A stretch of 64,000 nt of DNA from Gloeopeniophorella convolvens (taxonomy: Eukaryota > Basidiomycota > Agaricomycetes > Russulales): assembly GCA_022496205.1 (NCBI GenBank), contig WTXD01000001.1, positions 1,054,001 through 1,118,000 on the forward strand, given 5' to 3'. Of this stretch, positions 24,301-37,869 are shown in pieces. A program made the translations under genes and the position numbers. Below the pieces are notes generated by a model that was not told the DNA's origin, did not search any database, and saw nothing but the letters and a program-made list of their open reading frames with translations. The stretch's first letter is position 1; each line of letters begins with the position of its first letter.

Positions 24301-27300
24301 ACATTCGTTAGTTTGTTCTCGGAGACAACTTGCAAGCGTGCCGAAACGCGCTCAATTCCCGCAACGAATCCTCTCTACATCTCATAGAGCGAATCAACAT
24401 TGATCTGCAGGTGCAAAATTCCATAGTGCCTACCGTTGTCAACCTCGCTCGCTTCAAAGTTTCAGGGAAACTGCCAACATTGCAACTGAACTTCTCTGAC
24501 ACTAAGTACAAATCTATCTTGCGGCTTCTGGATGTTACCATCCCGAACTTCGACGACGACTCGTCTGCGGCTGGCTCGACAGGAGCGGCTGTATCTGTGT
24601 ATCCGTTGTCGACTGGCCTTTTCGGCGGCCCCGAGGACGAGGCAGAATACAACGTGGATACAGATTACGAGGATGCAGAGGAAAATCCTCAAGCGACTGA
24701 CGGGGGTCGTGAGGTGCGTGGGCATCGAATGTACATGGATGTGAATGCTTACCTTGCCTGATTCCTATAATTACTACAACAGGAGCAGGGCATAGAGCAA
24801 AAAATGTTCGAGCTTGCATTCCAGGTAACCACGTTACGGGCGTCTCTGTACAAGTCTCAGGGTGCTGCCGGGGAGAAGTCTCTCGGTCATGTTTCTTTCG
24901 ACAACTTCGCTCTCCTATTCTCTCTCGCGCAGCACGACATCAAAGTCGCAGTCCGCCTTGGGTGCGCACTCATTTCGGAGGGCATGAGGGACGCAACTCA
25001 CGTCGTCACAGCTCCTTGTCCATGCAGGTTGTTGAGCCAGGCTTCGAGCCCCTTCAGATTCTCTCTTCTTCGAATGCACATGTCGAGGGGAGGGACCTCC
25101 TCATCGTGGATTACACACGCGTCCAAGCTACCTCTCCAGACCTCCTCACTGTTTACGAAGGCTACGACCAGAATGTCAAAGTGAACGTATCTACACTCAT
25201 ATTTCGCACCTCCCCGGAACCGCTTGTGACGTTGTACGACTTCCTGATGACCACATTTGTCCCGCCTAGCCCCGTAGCCAGCGAAACACCTTCTTCGGCA
25301 CAAGGCTCTCAAGGGGTCGCGCAACCGTCGTCAGGATCACCACCTGCACCTGATACTGGTAAGATGCGCATATTGGTGAAGCTGGCTAGTGTTGAAGGTG
25401 AATGCCTCTTTTCGTCGTGTTTGTTTCGGTGATTTTACGAATGTGCAGTCATCCTTACCAACGCGGATACTCAAATTGCGACACTCTCCCTGTCAACCGC
25501 CGACGCCTCTGTTATCCTCAACGCTACCATGAACGTACACGTGCGGCTGGGAAGCCTGTCTCTGAGTGACGACTCCGGAGCGCAGACATCATCTCCAGAC
25601 TTCAAAAAGCTAGTGTTCATTCAAGGAGAGCACTTAGCTGAGCTACGATACCAGACGTTTGGCCCCAAAGACCCGGAGATTGACAAAGGAATCAACTCGT
25701 CTGTCTCCCTCATCGCAGCGTCTGTGACGATGCATTACCTGGAGCAGCCTCTACACGATCTCTACGTTTTCCTCATGAAGCTTGCCCGACTCAAGGGCCT
25801 ATATGATGCCGCCACTGAGGCTGCCGTCCAACGTGCCTCTGAGATAGAGCGCATGGGATTCTCTGTCTCAGTGAAGACACCTATCATCATCTTCCCGTCG
25901 AATCCATCTTCATCACATGACTCACTGACCATGCGCCTCGGAGAGATTACCGCGAGCAACAGCTACAAGGATGGTATTCCAAGGACAGAGGCTAGTCTTC
26001 GCGGGATGCAGCTCATCTCGACGATATTCTACGATGATCAACCGTGCACACTCAAGATGATTGATGACATCGCCATCGTGACAGAGGTTGTTCAGGCTGG
26101 CGGATCAGGCAGCGACGCTTCTCGGCCAGACACAGAGGTGGGCTATTTCTGCATTTCCGGGTAATCACGATTTTCTGAGGGAGATATTTTGATAGGTCAA
26201 TGTCAAGGTGTCCGATGTCAAGCTCGCATTGACGGAAGTTCAATACGGGATGCTGATGGCACTGCTTCGATCAATCCCGAACGTTCTTGCAGGTGCTCCA
26301 GAAGGGACCACTCAGGCGGAGATCTCAGCAGACTCAGGGCGAGTCGAGAAGCAGTTGCGTAGCGAGGACCACACCGAATCCGAGGTGGACCTGCGCCCTG
26401 AACTTGATCAACATTCAGGTAGCCATTTGCGGCCTACCCTGGATCTCATCCTTAGCGTGAACGCAATCAAACTTCAGCTCTTTGACCGTCAAGCGACCAC
26501 AGAGGCGAGCTTGAAAGAACACGGCATCGCAAGGTTTGCTTTGAGCGACAACACAATCCGACTGGAGATGTTACAGGACGGAGCCATGCAGGTACAGGTT
26601 GTGCTCAAGTCATTCACGGTCAGCAACACCGCTCCCGGGCCTTCCAGCTTCCGCGAGATCATTCCTCCTGCTAAAGATGACAAGAGCCAATTCAAACTCC
26701 TGTACACGACATCCGGTAGTCCCAATGGCTCTTCGTCTGCTCTTCTCCAAGTCGACTCTCCTCATATCATCTTCTCCACTGCCCCGGTCTTCGCTCTCAT
26801 GGAATTCTTTATGAGCGCGTTTGACACTGCTGCTGTCGTGGCTGACGGAGGTAGTGAGGACTCGACCACAGTGGGACAGGGAACTACAGTCGTGGCCCCG
26901 AATGAGCAGCCACCTTTCCAGATTAGGCTCGACTTGAAGGATGTGTCCATCAGCGTGCTCGAGAACGATCTGGATCCTGAAACTCAAGCCATCCGTCTGA
27001 CAATTGCGAAGATCGCACTTTCCCAGCAGGTGAGTCACCATCAGCACGGCTTCGGAATGGTCCCTCACCACTCGTTAAGGGAATTCTCGCTCTGACTGTG
27101 GAGCGTGCTGGAATGTCCTTACTTCGCATGGGAAAACCAGAGGAGGCTCGGATCTTAGACGATGTCGACCTCACACTCTCTTTGGATAGCCGGACGACGT
27201 CTTCGCACCAGATGACTAGCGTGAACATCAACTTTCAGCCTATCGTTCTGCGCGCATCGTACCGTGACATCATGCTCATGCTAGAAATTGCCAACAAAGC

Positions 27301-30300
27301 GATGGAGGCCTATGGCAAACAGACAGCATCGTCTCCGACACCACCTTCCCGCCCTTCCCTCGCAGGTCCACAGAGCACGGGTATGCGACGAGTATCTGGG
27401 AAGTCTGCGCAGAGTCAGGTCAGCCGCCAGCCTCTGGGTACGGCTCATGTCGTGCTTTCAAAGGAGCAGGTTTGTGACGATCGCACCGATAACTTGATGC
27501 AACGATGTACTCATAATGGTCCATTACAGCTCACTGCTTCCTTCGAAACATTCCGCCTCATCTTGATTGGAGACCTACACGAGCAACCGCTCCTGCACCT
27601 CAAGATCCCATCGTTCGTCGTGGGCGTCAATGACTGGTCAGGTGAAGTACGTAAACTGCACTTCCGATACCTCGCAAGGCCCTGAAAGTTTGATTGTTGA
27701 AAGCTGCAAGCCACTACTACAGTGTCAACCTCGATCGATTACTGGAACCTGACGAACTCACATTGGGAGCCACGTATGTGCACTCTTCTCTTCAATCGTT
27801 TTTGGACGCTGACAGGGGCGAACCTAGTCATTGATCCTTGGGTCTTCACAACTTCCGTAAGGGTTGTTTGTTATCGCATGGGCCCGTGAAATAACGTCAT
27901 GCAGGTTTCCAGAGAACTCCCTTCATATGCCCTGTCAACGAGCTTTGTCTCGAACGAACGCCTCAATGTGAACCTGAGTACCGCGTTCATGGAACTCGCA
28001 CTCGAGATGCTGAAGTCCTTGAGCCGAGATGGTCAACATGTCCTCCAACAGGCCAGAGGAAGTCGCGCCCCATATCGCATCCGAAACCTCACAGGCGTTA
28101 CGCTTCGCTTATGGTCAGACGCAGACAGCGCCTCTGCCGAGAGGATACAAATGCTGTCGAGGTCAGCGATGGGCAAATGGTAGACTGGCGATTCGACGAC
28201 TGGAGGACTATGCGCGAGGTAATGCCAAGCTAAGCCCTTGAATGGCCGTGTTAACATGCGTTCTTAGCACACCCCATCCGGGAATAGCAGCATCGCTGTG
28301 CAGTTCGTTGGCCATGCATGGGAGAGGCTTAGTGGCGTACCTGTGGACAGGGAAGGAGAGTATACTTTCGCCCTCAGACCAAGGGTCGAAAAATACTACA
28401 ACCGCCTTCTATGTGAAGTCAAGGTGGAGGCGAGCATCAAGGTCGTCACCCTTCGGTCGACATACAGAGTCCATAACCGGACGCTATATCCCCTCGAAGT
28501 TGCTATCGGGGAAGGTGGAGATCACGGTAGCGCCGGCATCGTGATCAAGCTAGGTACCCGTCGCACTGCACAGTGACATGGACCAACATCTCACTTTATC
28601 GACAGCTCCAGGTCAAGACTATTCACTACCCTTAGCGAAGATAGGCAAGAGCAGGCTTCGAGTACAGCCAGACTGTAAGGCAGCTCACCCCTCTAACATT
28701 ACTTTGCTAATTAGCACGGATAGCGGGTTTCGGGTACAAGTGGTCTAGTCCGAAAGCATTGGAGGATTTGGTAGGCTCCCAGCAGGATACGCGCACATTG
28801 ACTCTCCTTTGCGACCACCGAGACCCGAACGAAGCTACATTCAGATTCCACGCCTTCGTCAAGACGGACACAAGTGGACCACCTAACAACTGGAAGTAAG
28901 TAGTTAGTGGAGGTTTCAATTACCTATTGACCTTCACAACTCCAGGCGGTATCCGAAGATGGACCTCTACCTCATGGCACCAATACAACTCGAGAACTTG
29001 CTGCCTTACAACCTGCAATACAGGATCTACGACAAGGACACTGACCAGAACTGGAGAAGTTACCTGCGGGCAGGTGGCATCATGCCAATCCACTCTGTCG
29101 AGCTCAGCCATTTGGTGTTGCTGAACATTGAGATAAATGATACCAGTCTGTCACATCTGTCGGAGAGCTCTCACTTAGGCTCATTGCGTCCTCGACAGCG
29201 TACTCGGCCAGCGAGTTCAGCATCATCAATACAGATGGCCATTCCGACTTCGACGTTGAAAGCCGATTGACGCTCCAGGACCCACGGGGTCGCAAACTCG
29301 ATCTGAGGCTCAACTATGTGTGAGTGAACGTTAATTAACTCCTTCACACATGTAGCTGAATTGCGTGCAGGCGACAGCCAGACGCAGGCGGTGCAGTCAA
29401 GGTCCAAATATATTCGCCTTATCTTGTCGTCAATAAGACAGGCCTTCCATTCTCCGTGAGATCGGTCAAGACTAACAGAGCGGGGCCTCCTCAAGATGTT
29501 GCAGGAGAGACATCTACGAGTAAGACCATCACCTTCTCTAGGACTTGTATCTCACACATTTGCAATAATCTCTAGCTTCGGAACCATTCCGTGCGTCACC
29601 TCTCCGTCAACAATCGCACTCTTCTCTGACTAGGGTCATCCAGTTCTATGCCATTCTAGCACCAGCGGAAAAGAGTTCGTCTTTTCGGTTGGTAGGTCGT
29701 CTTGGTCAAAGGTAGCACCTTCTACAGCAGCTTTCTGGCCCCTCTTAATCGTTCTCGCGAACAGACCGTCAACTTTGAAGCACCAACTGCGGACATGGAA
29801 TTAGCAATACCTTCACTAGGTCAGAAGACGCCAGAGGAGACTCATGTTGGATTGTCATGGGGAGAAGCGACAGGCAAGTACAAGTTGACCAAAGTCATAA
29901 CGCTCGCACCCCGGTTCTTGATTAAGAACAATCTGTCGGAGCCAATGTGCTTCCGAGAGCATTCGGTAGCTCCGCACGGAAAGTCCACTCTGGAATCTGG
30001 GGAGCGGGCACCACTACACACCTTGCGAACCCGGGAGAAACTACTCACAGTAGCATTCCCGGGCATGAACAATCAGTGGTAAGAGCGAATCGATGGGCAG
30101 TCAAAATGTGTTGCCAACGAACGATTCGTGTCAGGTCTCTTCCCATCAGTATTGAGGACATAGGATCGATTCACTTCAGGCTGAAGCGTCCTGGAGATCA
30201 AGCCCAGACCCACCTCGTTCGTGCAGATGTCAAGATGAACGGGGCTACTATCTTCGTTTCTCTCGACCTTGCGGATAATGACTGGCCCTTCTTGATCGAG

Positions 30301-33155
30301 AATGACAGCAACTACTCCGTGTCATTCTGTCAGATGGCGAGTTACACGACAGGCTCTCATCACTGAGATGCTCAATGCTTATTCAGGATGCTGCCCATGC
30401 CGATCTCGACTCCTCGGCCAAGGTCAACCCCGTGTATAGGCTCTCAGAGCGTTCGTCGCGCCCATATGCATGGGATTTCCCCGCGGCCACAGAGAAGAAG
30501 CTTCTTCTGACTATCAATGGCTCTCGCCGCGCCGTCGATATATTGGAGATTGGTGACCTCGTTCCTTTCAAATTCCAGGTTGGCCACCGATCTCTCGCTC
30601 CCTTGATTTTGAGAGATTAAACAGGGTTTCACAGAGTGACAGAGGCATCGGCGTCGTCTCGATGGACGTTCGGGCATCGGGACGTCAGCAGGTTCTCCGC
30701 CTATCTAACTACGACTCTGAGACCAGTCCATATCGACCCAAGTCTCGGGCCTCTAGTTCGACACGGGTGGACACCATCTCCAGTGAGGCCTTCGAGGCCG
30801 TCACCGAAGACATTCAGCCAAGCTTGATGTTCAACGTCGAATTTGAGGGCATCGGTATTTCACTCATCAACCGCCGAGTTATCGAAGTGGTCTACTTGTC
30901 ACTGGAGAAGCTCCGGGCCGACTACATGACAAGCTCTGTCGCTCAGTCTGTTAACCTGAGTTGCCAGACAGTTCAGATAGACAATCAGCTACACGATGCC
31001 ACATTCCCCGTCTTCTTGCAACCGACGCCAATATCCAAAGAAGCAAGCGATGTTGCCGCTATGCCGACTGTACAACTGTCGGTGACATGGCTCAATGACC
31101 AAGGTAGTCGATTCTCCCTTTGTGTGCGCCCATCTCGAGCTATAGCCCTCTTTCGCAGAGCACGGTGTACTTTTCGTGAAGTACTGTTCCATTCTCCTTC
31201 AAGCCTTGACTGTTCAGGCAGACGAGGACTTCCTCTATGCTGTCTACGAGCTGAGTAAAATTCGAGGCGCCTCTTGGGAAGAAGAGCAAAGAGAGTGAGG
31301 GGTACATCGTTTTACCGACACATCTACTGACACCCAGTTTTCCCGCCGCAAGCATCCTCATTGAGCAGCCTACCGACATACCGGAACCGCAGAATATCTC
31401 CGGTGAACGGAACCTGTATTTTGAAGTCCTAGAGCTTCAGCCAGTGCGCCTATCCCTAGCGTTTGAGCGCACGGATCGCGTAAGCAGCGAGGAGAAGTAA
31501 GTGTCTCAAAAAGCTCGTACCTTTGATGGTAGTCGAACGGGTTTTAACAGATTGGAACTTCGGAACCCCTTGGCTCTTATCGTCAACGCCGTGACTATGG
31601 CTGTCGGGAACGTCAAGGATGCACCTCTGGAGCTGAACGCCCTTGCCATCAAGGACATGAGATTGACCTCTGAGGACCTTCAAACTCGCATCTTGTACCA
31701 CTATCGCCAGGAAGTGCTCCGGCAGTTATATCGCATCCTCGGTTCAGCAGACTTCATCGGAAACCCTGTTGGACTCTTCACCAATGTCAGCTCTGGCGTC
31801 GCGGACATATTCTACGAACCATTCAATGGTGCAGTCGTGCGCGGCAACCGCGACATCGGCGTCGGAATCGCGAAGGTAGGCTATCCGCCTCACCAGTTAC
31901 CCTACCCTTAACTGAACATTTTATCAGGGTGCCGCGAGCTTCGTCAAGAAGACTGTCTTCGGTTTCACTGACAGCTTCACGAAGGTCACCAGTAGCATAG
32001 GCAAAGGTGATCAGCTTTGCGCCTATTGGGCGTCTCGGTTGATAACTCCCTCTCCTCGATCTCAGGCTTATCCGCAGCAACTCTCGATTCCGAATATCAG
32101 AAGCGGCGTCGTATGAACCAGAGGCGCAACAAACCTCGCCACGCAATGTATGCGGGCTTCTTCGTCATCTTGAGTTCGACTGACTCGTGCCGCAAGCTAT
32201 GGTGTCACTGCAGGTGCCGAGGCATTCGCTAGTAGCATCGCGAGTGGCGTCGAGGGAGTAGTGGTGAGTCCATCCCGTTTCTGTTGCTTTTCGAGTAATA
32301 TCAATGCTGTCCACAGATGAAGCCTATCGAAGGAGCCGAGTCCGAAGGAGCGCTTGGCTTCTTCAAGGGGGTTGGGAAGGGCTTGATAGGGTAAGCCACT
32401 AATGGGCGAACCTGAGCTACGTCAACTCACAGTATCATACAGCGCTGTTACGAAACCGGCCGTTGGCATTTTCGACCTAGCCTCCAATCTTTCTGAGGGT
32501 AAGTACATGACGTCATCGTGTCAAGGACCCGTCCCTCAGTATCATCTTTTCATACAGGTGTGCGTAATACTACAACAGTGTTCGATCGCCCGGCAAGGGA
32601 ACGTGTAAGATCGGTACGTGCTAGGGTCGTGTTGCTTGCACTCGTTTTTACGAATTGTACGTAGCCACGCCACGTGCCTCCAGATCGTGTGCTAGTAGTA
32701 AGTGCACACCTCTGAATTTCCAGCGAGGCGTTTACGCGACTTGCAGCCATTCTCCGAGCGTGAAGCTCTGGGACAGTACTGGCTGAAGGACGTAGAGAAT
32801 GGCGCTTACCGACAAGAGTTCTATGTTGCGCACCTCAGTATGTGGATCCTCGCACATGCCGCGCTTTTGCTCACTTTGGGCGATAGACCTGCCTGGGGGA
32901 GACGGCGTGGCGCTGCTGACGGCCAACCGCATATTGACGTTTGGGACGACGAAGCTGCGTCTGAACTGGGACCTTCCGCTGACGCAAGTGCAGCAAATCA
33001 TCAACGAGGATCGCGGGATCCGCTTCGCCAACAAAGCTGGCAAGGAGCACGACAAGTACATATTCATCGAGGACAGAGCATCGCAGGCGTGGTTCTACAC
33101 GAAGATCGCGAGTGTCGTCAAGTCGTTCAATGCACGGAGGAGGATGGACTCTTGA
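21399..33155 (+). CDS. VPS13: Vps13 lipid-transfer protein
   Basis: The largest gene here: about 11.8 kb, several dozen short introns, roughly 3,100-3,200 aa (estimate). The chorein N-terminus reads PYVSNLDMNLVNLGI, then LRRLHIKKGALDKFRLPVDV, then LSLHWLNLGNKPVELLIEDVY. TVKNVHIRYEDKISVPG follows near 22090-22140. The mid-protein VAB/adaptor-binding region shows SHWEPLIDPWVF (about 27760-27850) and PYLVVNKTGLPFSVRS (29410-29470). The C-terminal block has RILGSADFIGNPVGLF, then KPIEGAESEGALGFFKGVGKGL. The PH-like end includes LTANRILTFGTTKLRLNW and stops at 33155. Vps13 bridges organelle contact sites and moves bulk phospholipid. The first exon is inferred (MSRWFTNPIKEILGIV at 21399), because VPS13 N-termini vary. 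A frame break near 28137 is described in the findings. Confidence 0.92.
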
Positions 33156-33505
33156 TATTTCCGCTCATGTACCAAGCCAACCAAGCGTATTATGTATGTA
33201 GAACGCAAACGGCTGACACCCGCAGCGCGAACGAATAGGGATGCATGATGGGCGATGCAGATAGTATGTGTAAGCTACTTGAAGCCGCCCGGTGCAACTG
33301 GGCCAGGGCGAGGCGAGATAGACTGTGGGGATGATATAGCGAGAGTGAAGTGCATGCGACAGGTACTGATAATGGTAGAACGAAGTGATAGATGCACAGC
33401 GAACAAGCAAGAAACAAGCCTTAGAATGAGCGATAAATAGAACGGCGAAAAATCTAAATGGTAAAGAGCGTGGAGACGGGCAGTGCGGACCGAGGCGCAC
33501 GAGCA
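33156..33505. other. Convergent 3' spacer, 350 bp
   Basis: This is the 3' flank of VPS13 (plus strand) and of the DENN gene (minus strand). The sequence is mixed in composition, with AAATCTAAATGG and GATAAATAG near 33430-33460. No gene, tRNA or repeat is seen. Confidence 0.4.
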
Positions 33506-36500
33506 TCACCGCCGGGTAAGGGTGAGCGCCTGGCCCATTGAGACGATGGTGTCGTCGCTGAATGTCGGGCTCGGCTGGGAGATGTTGACGGCGGTCACGG
33601 CAGTCGCGACGCTCGAGACGCGCTCGCGCACAGTGCTCGCGTCAAACGAGCCGGGGATTGACTTCTCCTGGAAATGGAAGGTGTCGCTGTCTTCGGTGCG
33701 GTCGTCAAAGTTGCCGCGGTAGCTCTCCCGCGGGCTCGGGCTCATCGAGTACGCGCTCTGGAAGTCCGACGTGTCCGAGTCGTCCGTCGTCCCGGTCACG
33801 GCGGGGGTGAGCGCGGGGGTGGTGGGTGTCGCCGTGGGTGTGCTGGGGCGGTCCGACGTGTTCGAAACAACGACAGGGCCCTTCGAAACGATCGCCATGG
33901 AGTGGGTCTCCTCGGCCGTTTTGAAGGATTCGGCGCGCGTCGGGGTCCTCGCATCGGTAGATGTACTGAGACGAGAGGAATTCCCGTCACCCTTGCCGCG
34001 AGCGGTGTCGACGGAACCGCGGGGGGAGGTGGCGGTGCCGCTGGATGTGGCTGTGTTGCTCCTATTCCTGGTCGTCTTCGGCGGCTTGCCGATCGTACCA
34101 GTGGTTTTGCGAGAACGGGGGCGAACGGGGATTGACTGCCCCTCCGCAGCATCGCTCTCGCTTTCGGATTGGCCCCTCCACTGCCTTTCTCTGTCCGAGG
34201 CAAGTGCATTCTCCAACTGTAAACAGGGGCGCGTCAGGCCTCAGTACCGTGAGGTAGAAGCAAGGGTCCCACCTTTTGCTGGATCTGCAGCACTTTCTGC
34301 GCGATCCTGTCACTGCGCTCCGAGATGCCCTCGTCAACAGCAGTCATGCCGTCTTGCTGCCCCTCAGCGCCAGCCGCAGAGAAGCGCTTCTTCTTGGAGG
34401 GCGAGACCGGCGTCTCGTCTTCTTCCTCGATGACAGCGTCCTTCGCGAGCTCGAGCTTTGCCTGGGCTTCTTCTTTCATCAGATCGTACGAATCCGCAAG
34501 CGTGCTCTCAGTACCGAACGAACGAAGCTGCTTGATGCGGACAGCAGCATCACTTGTGCGGCGCGAGCGGGACGCGCGGCTGCTGGGCCGGGAAGCGCGG
34601 CTGGTGGCGCGCGAGGAAGCGCGGGAGCCGGGACGCGAGTCGTAGTCGTCCGAGTCGTCGATGTCGACGGCCATAGAAGCGAGGGCCTTCTCGATCTGGG
34701 ACTCGACTTCAGCGACCATTTCCGCGCGCTCTTGCTCCATGGTTTCCATGGTCTCGCGCATCGTCTGCAGCTCAACGAGAGCATCCCTATGGGCGACCTC
34801 CGTCTCGCGGAGCTCTGGAAACGCCATATCCGTTAGTAACCACCACAACGCGAGGCTGCATGCTTACGGTTCTGCAGCTTCGTCTTCTCAACTGCAGTCA
34901 TGGTGACCAGGCCGCTGAGCCTCTTAGTCTCGCGCTGCTCCTTGTTGATCTTGCTGCGCAGATCGTTCGCCTCCAAGCTAAGCTTCTCAGCATACTGCTC
35001 GAAGGTAACGAACTTGTCCCTCCAGAGGTCACTCTCGGTCATCAAGAAGTTGAGACGGCGCGACAGTCTGCCAATCTTGGTCTCGAGATCATCGCGAGCA
35101 TCGACGAAAGCGGTCGCACGCTTGCGGATCGAAAGCTGGATGAGCTGTTCCGCCGCGGAGAGCTGAGGCGGGCGCTTGACAATACCCAGAGACGAGATGC
35201 GCTTGAACAGAGATGGCTTTTTCATCTTGTCTTGAAGTACCGCATCGAACGCCTGGATAATCCGCGTAGAATGCCACCATTCCGGCGCCTTGATGGTATC
35301 AGCGACGGCAGCAGAGGATGCACCACGCTTGGCCTGAATCTTGCAAAGGGGGCGGAAACGGCCCGCAGGGAAGGCCTCCTTAAACTCGCTAAAGTAGCAA
35401 CGCGTCAATCACTCCAGACCATGCAAAGACGTCATTCAAATTACCTCGGAACCGAGTGATCAGGGTGATAGTGGGCGTCAAACGCTGTAAGAAGCCTCTG
35501 GCGGTACTTCTCACGCTGCTGTTTGACGGAAACAACGCCAGGTGGGGGAGACGCGCAGCTCCTGAGACACTACATCAACATACACCAAAAGAATATGGGA
35601 GTGACCGCACAGGTAGTTAATATCGCTGAATGGAAATGTCAGCACCAATGATGAATCGACGCTAACTTAGGTGTACTCACAGATCACAGACGCAGACTTC
35701 CGGGGGTGGTCGCACACCGTAGCGGCCCTCAGTTGCGAGGCCAAGGATCCAAGGGCCGGGGTCGTCAATGTAAATCTTCGCGTCGCGCGAATGGACCGCT
35801 TGTAATGCGATGCCATTCCATCCACGGAGCTCAACGAGGTATTTAATTGTCGACACGGCAATCTACAGCGTAATGTGATTAGTGCATGTGTATTGGACTG
35901 AGCACAGAGCGCACCCCAAGCATGGCAGGATAACGGGAGAAGAACAGAATCCGTCCCGTCGGTGCCAATGCGATCTGGCCGTAGTGTGAGCTGTTGTAAT
36001 ACGAGGCGTCATGGACCCGGCAATACCTCGCAGATAGTCAGAATATTGTCAAGATTCAGCGCCTTGAACAGCGGCCACATCGTGAAGTTGATGTCGACGA
36101 GGCCACGTCCAAAGTCGAGACCGCCAGGGAAACGGGCGATGACCTCCAGACTGGTGTCCGGACCTCCGGTACTGGCTGTATCGGGCTTGCCAGTAGCAGA
36201 GGCATCAAGCTTGACGAGGTCACCAGCGCGAGGTGCAGGGTGCGAAAGGATCTTCGAGATCTGCAGGGTGTGGGACTGCACGTCCTTGGAGAAACGTGCC
36301 CAGGACAACGTCAAGTAATCTCGCATAAGGTCATAGATTGGGTGCCGGGATACGAGGGCTAGACGCGACGCGTGAGCAACGAAAAACGACACAGCAATAG
36401 ACACGTACTCAGAGCATAGGGAAGCCAAAACACGGTGTCGCCGGGGAGGAATAGGGTGCTCTCTCCCGGGTTGTGACTAGGCCCGATGCTAGCGACCTCG

Positions 36501-37869
36501 TAGTCACTCTCGCTGATCCCACCGTCTGTCTCGGCGTCCATGTCTGTCTCACCGTCCGTGGTGCCGCCGTTGCCGCCCCACGGGCCGCGGCCGCTGCGCT
36601 TGCTGCTGCGACGCGCATGAAGCGCAGGATCTTGTGCGTCGGCGCGAAGGTTCTTGAGACGCGCCGCGACAAGGCTCTGGGCCGACTCCTTGCGCGAGCG
36701 GCTCGCCTCGAGCGTGCGCCGGATAGCAGCGCTGCGCTCGGCGTCCGCGTGGGACCACACGGTGAGGCACACGCCGTGGTACGTGACAGTGCTACCCGGC
36801 GCATCGGATGTCGCGACGCCGACACTCGCGCCCAGCTGGTCAACACCGGGGTTCGAACTTGTGCCGTGGGGGAAGAAACCTGGAGGTCCGAGGAACGCGG
36901 ACGAGGGGCGTGCGTTTGAGAAGGGGTCGTGGTACGGGAAGAGAGAAGTGACATTAGACATGGGCCTGTCGGAGGTTGTTGTGGAGAGGACGGATGAACG
37001 GAGAAGTCCCATGGAGGGGGAAGGCGCTAGAGGTGTGTAAGGGGCAGGAAGGGTAAACGAGAAGGTGTGCACTGTCGAGGCCGGTTGGAGAGTCGAAGCA
37101 ATGATCTCGACTTCGCGGGTGAAGGAGAGCTGGTACGCCAGTCAGACGAGGCAAGTATATGCGCGGTAGGCAAGACACAACACACCTTCAGGGCCTTGGA
37201 GAGCATCTTGCCGACCTCCTGCCTGCTGAGGGCACCAGCGCCTTTGAGGATCTCCGTATCCCCCTTGACTTTTTTCTTCTTCTTGCCGCCGCCGGCTCCG
37301 GGACTGACGGTGCTGCCGAGAACCTCTGCTCTCCACCAACGGTTAACAGCACCCTCGGAGTGGGTGAGGCCCATGACGGAATCGGGGTCGGCGAGGGTCC
37401 ATGTGTGGGGGGCCTTGGGGAGACCAGAGACGACATAGAGGGATGTGAGAGGGAGCGTGGGGGTAAAGGACTGGATCGGAGGGGCATCGCGGGCTGGCGC
37501 TGAGCGGGTGGACACAATGGAGGTCCTGATGGAGGCGGGGATAGGCTCCATGGAGCGGCGGTGCTGGACGCCGAGAATGCGAGAGGCCTTGTCTAAACGA
37601 ACGAGCTGGTTCCCTTCGGACTCGGGCGGTGCGGTGACGGAGATGTAATCCAGCTCTTCGGCGAGACCGACGTCAACAGACTCGTCCTTTGTCTCAGCGA
37701 TGGAAGGAGGCCGCCGTGCAGCGAGGTTTGAGGCGGACCTGGATGACCTGGCGAGGGAAGGCTGTCTGCCCAGGATCGGAGTAAGTGTCTTGCCAGCGGG
37801 CGCTGCGCCGTTGCCGGGCATGCCAGATGACGCTGGCGCGGCGGCGTTGGTGTTACGACGTCCGAGCAT
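33506..37869 (-). CDS. DENN-domain protein (putative Rab guanine-nucleotide exchange factor)
   Basis: A large protein of about 1,200 aa (estimate) with several introns. The N-terminus MLGRRNTNAAAP is disordered. uDENN follows with SLYVVSGLPKAPHTWTLADP and a Lys-rich KKKKK loop. A long Ser/Gly/Asp-rich insert lies between uDENN and cDENN, containing DGETDMDAETDGGISESDYE. cDENN reads NILTICEVALAPTGRILFFS, then GIAVSTIKYLVELRGWNGIA, then DPGPWILGLATEGRYG. dDENN and coiled coils follow (FVDARDDLETKIGRLSRRLN; ELRETEVAHRDALVELQTMRE). The tail is a long Ser/Thr/Pro-rich region ending MGQALTLTRR. DENN proteins activate Rab GTPases on membranes; the Rab is unknown. The start at 37869 is a clear ATG with no competing upstream exon. 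Confidence 0.85.

Noticed and set aside
33674..34135. Plus-strand Val/Gly/Arg-rich frame opposite the DENN gene
   Set aside because: Antisense of the Ser/Thr-rich DENN tail.
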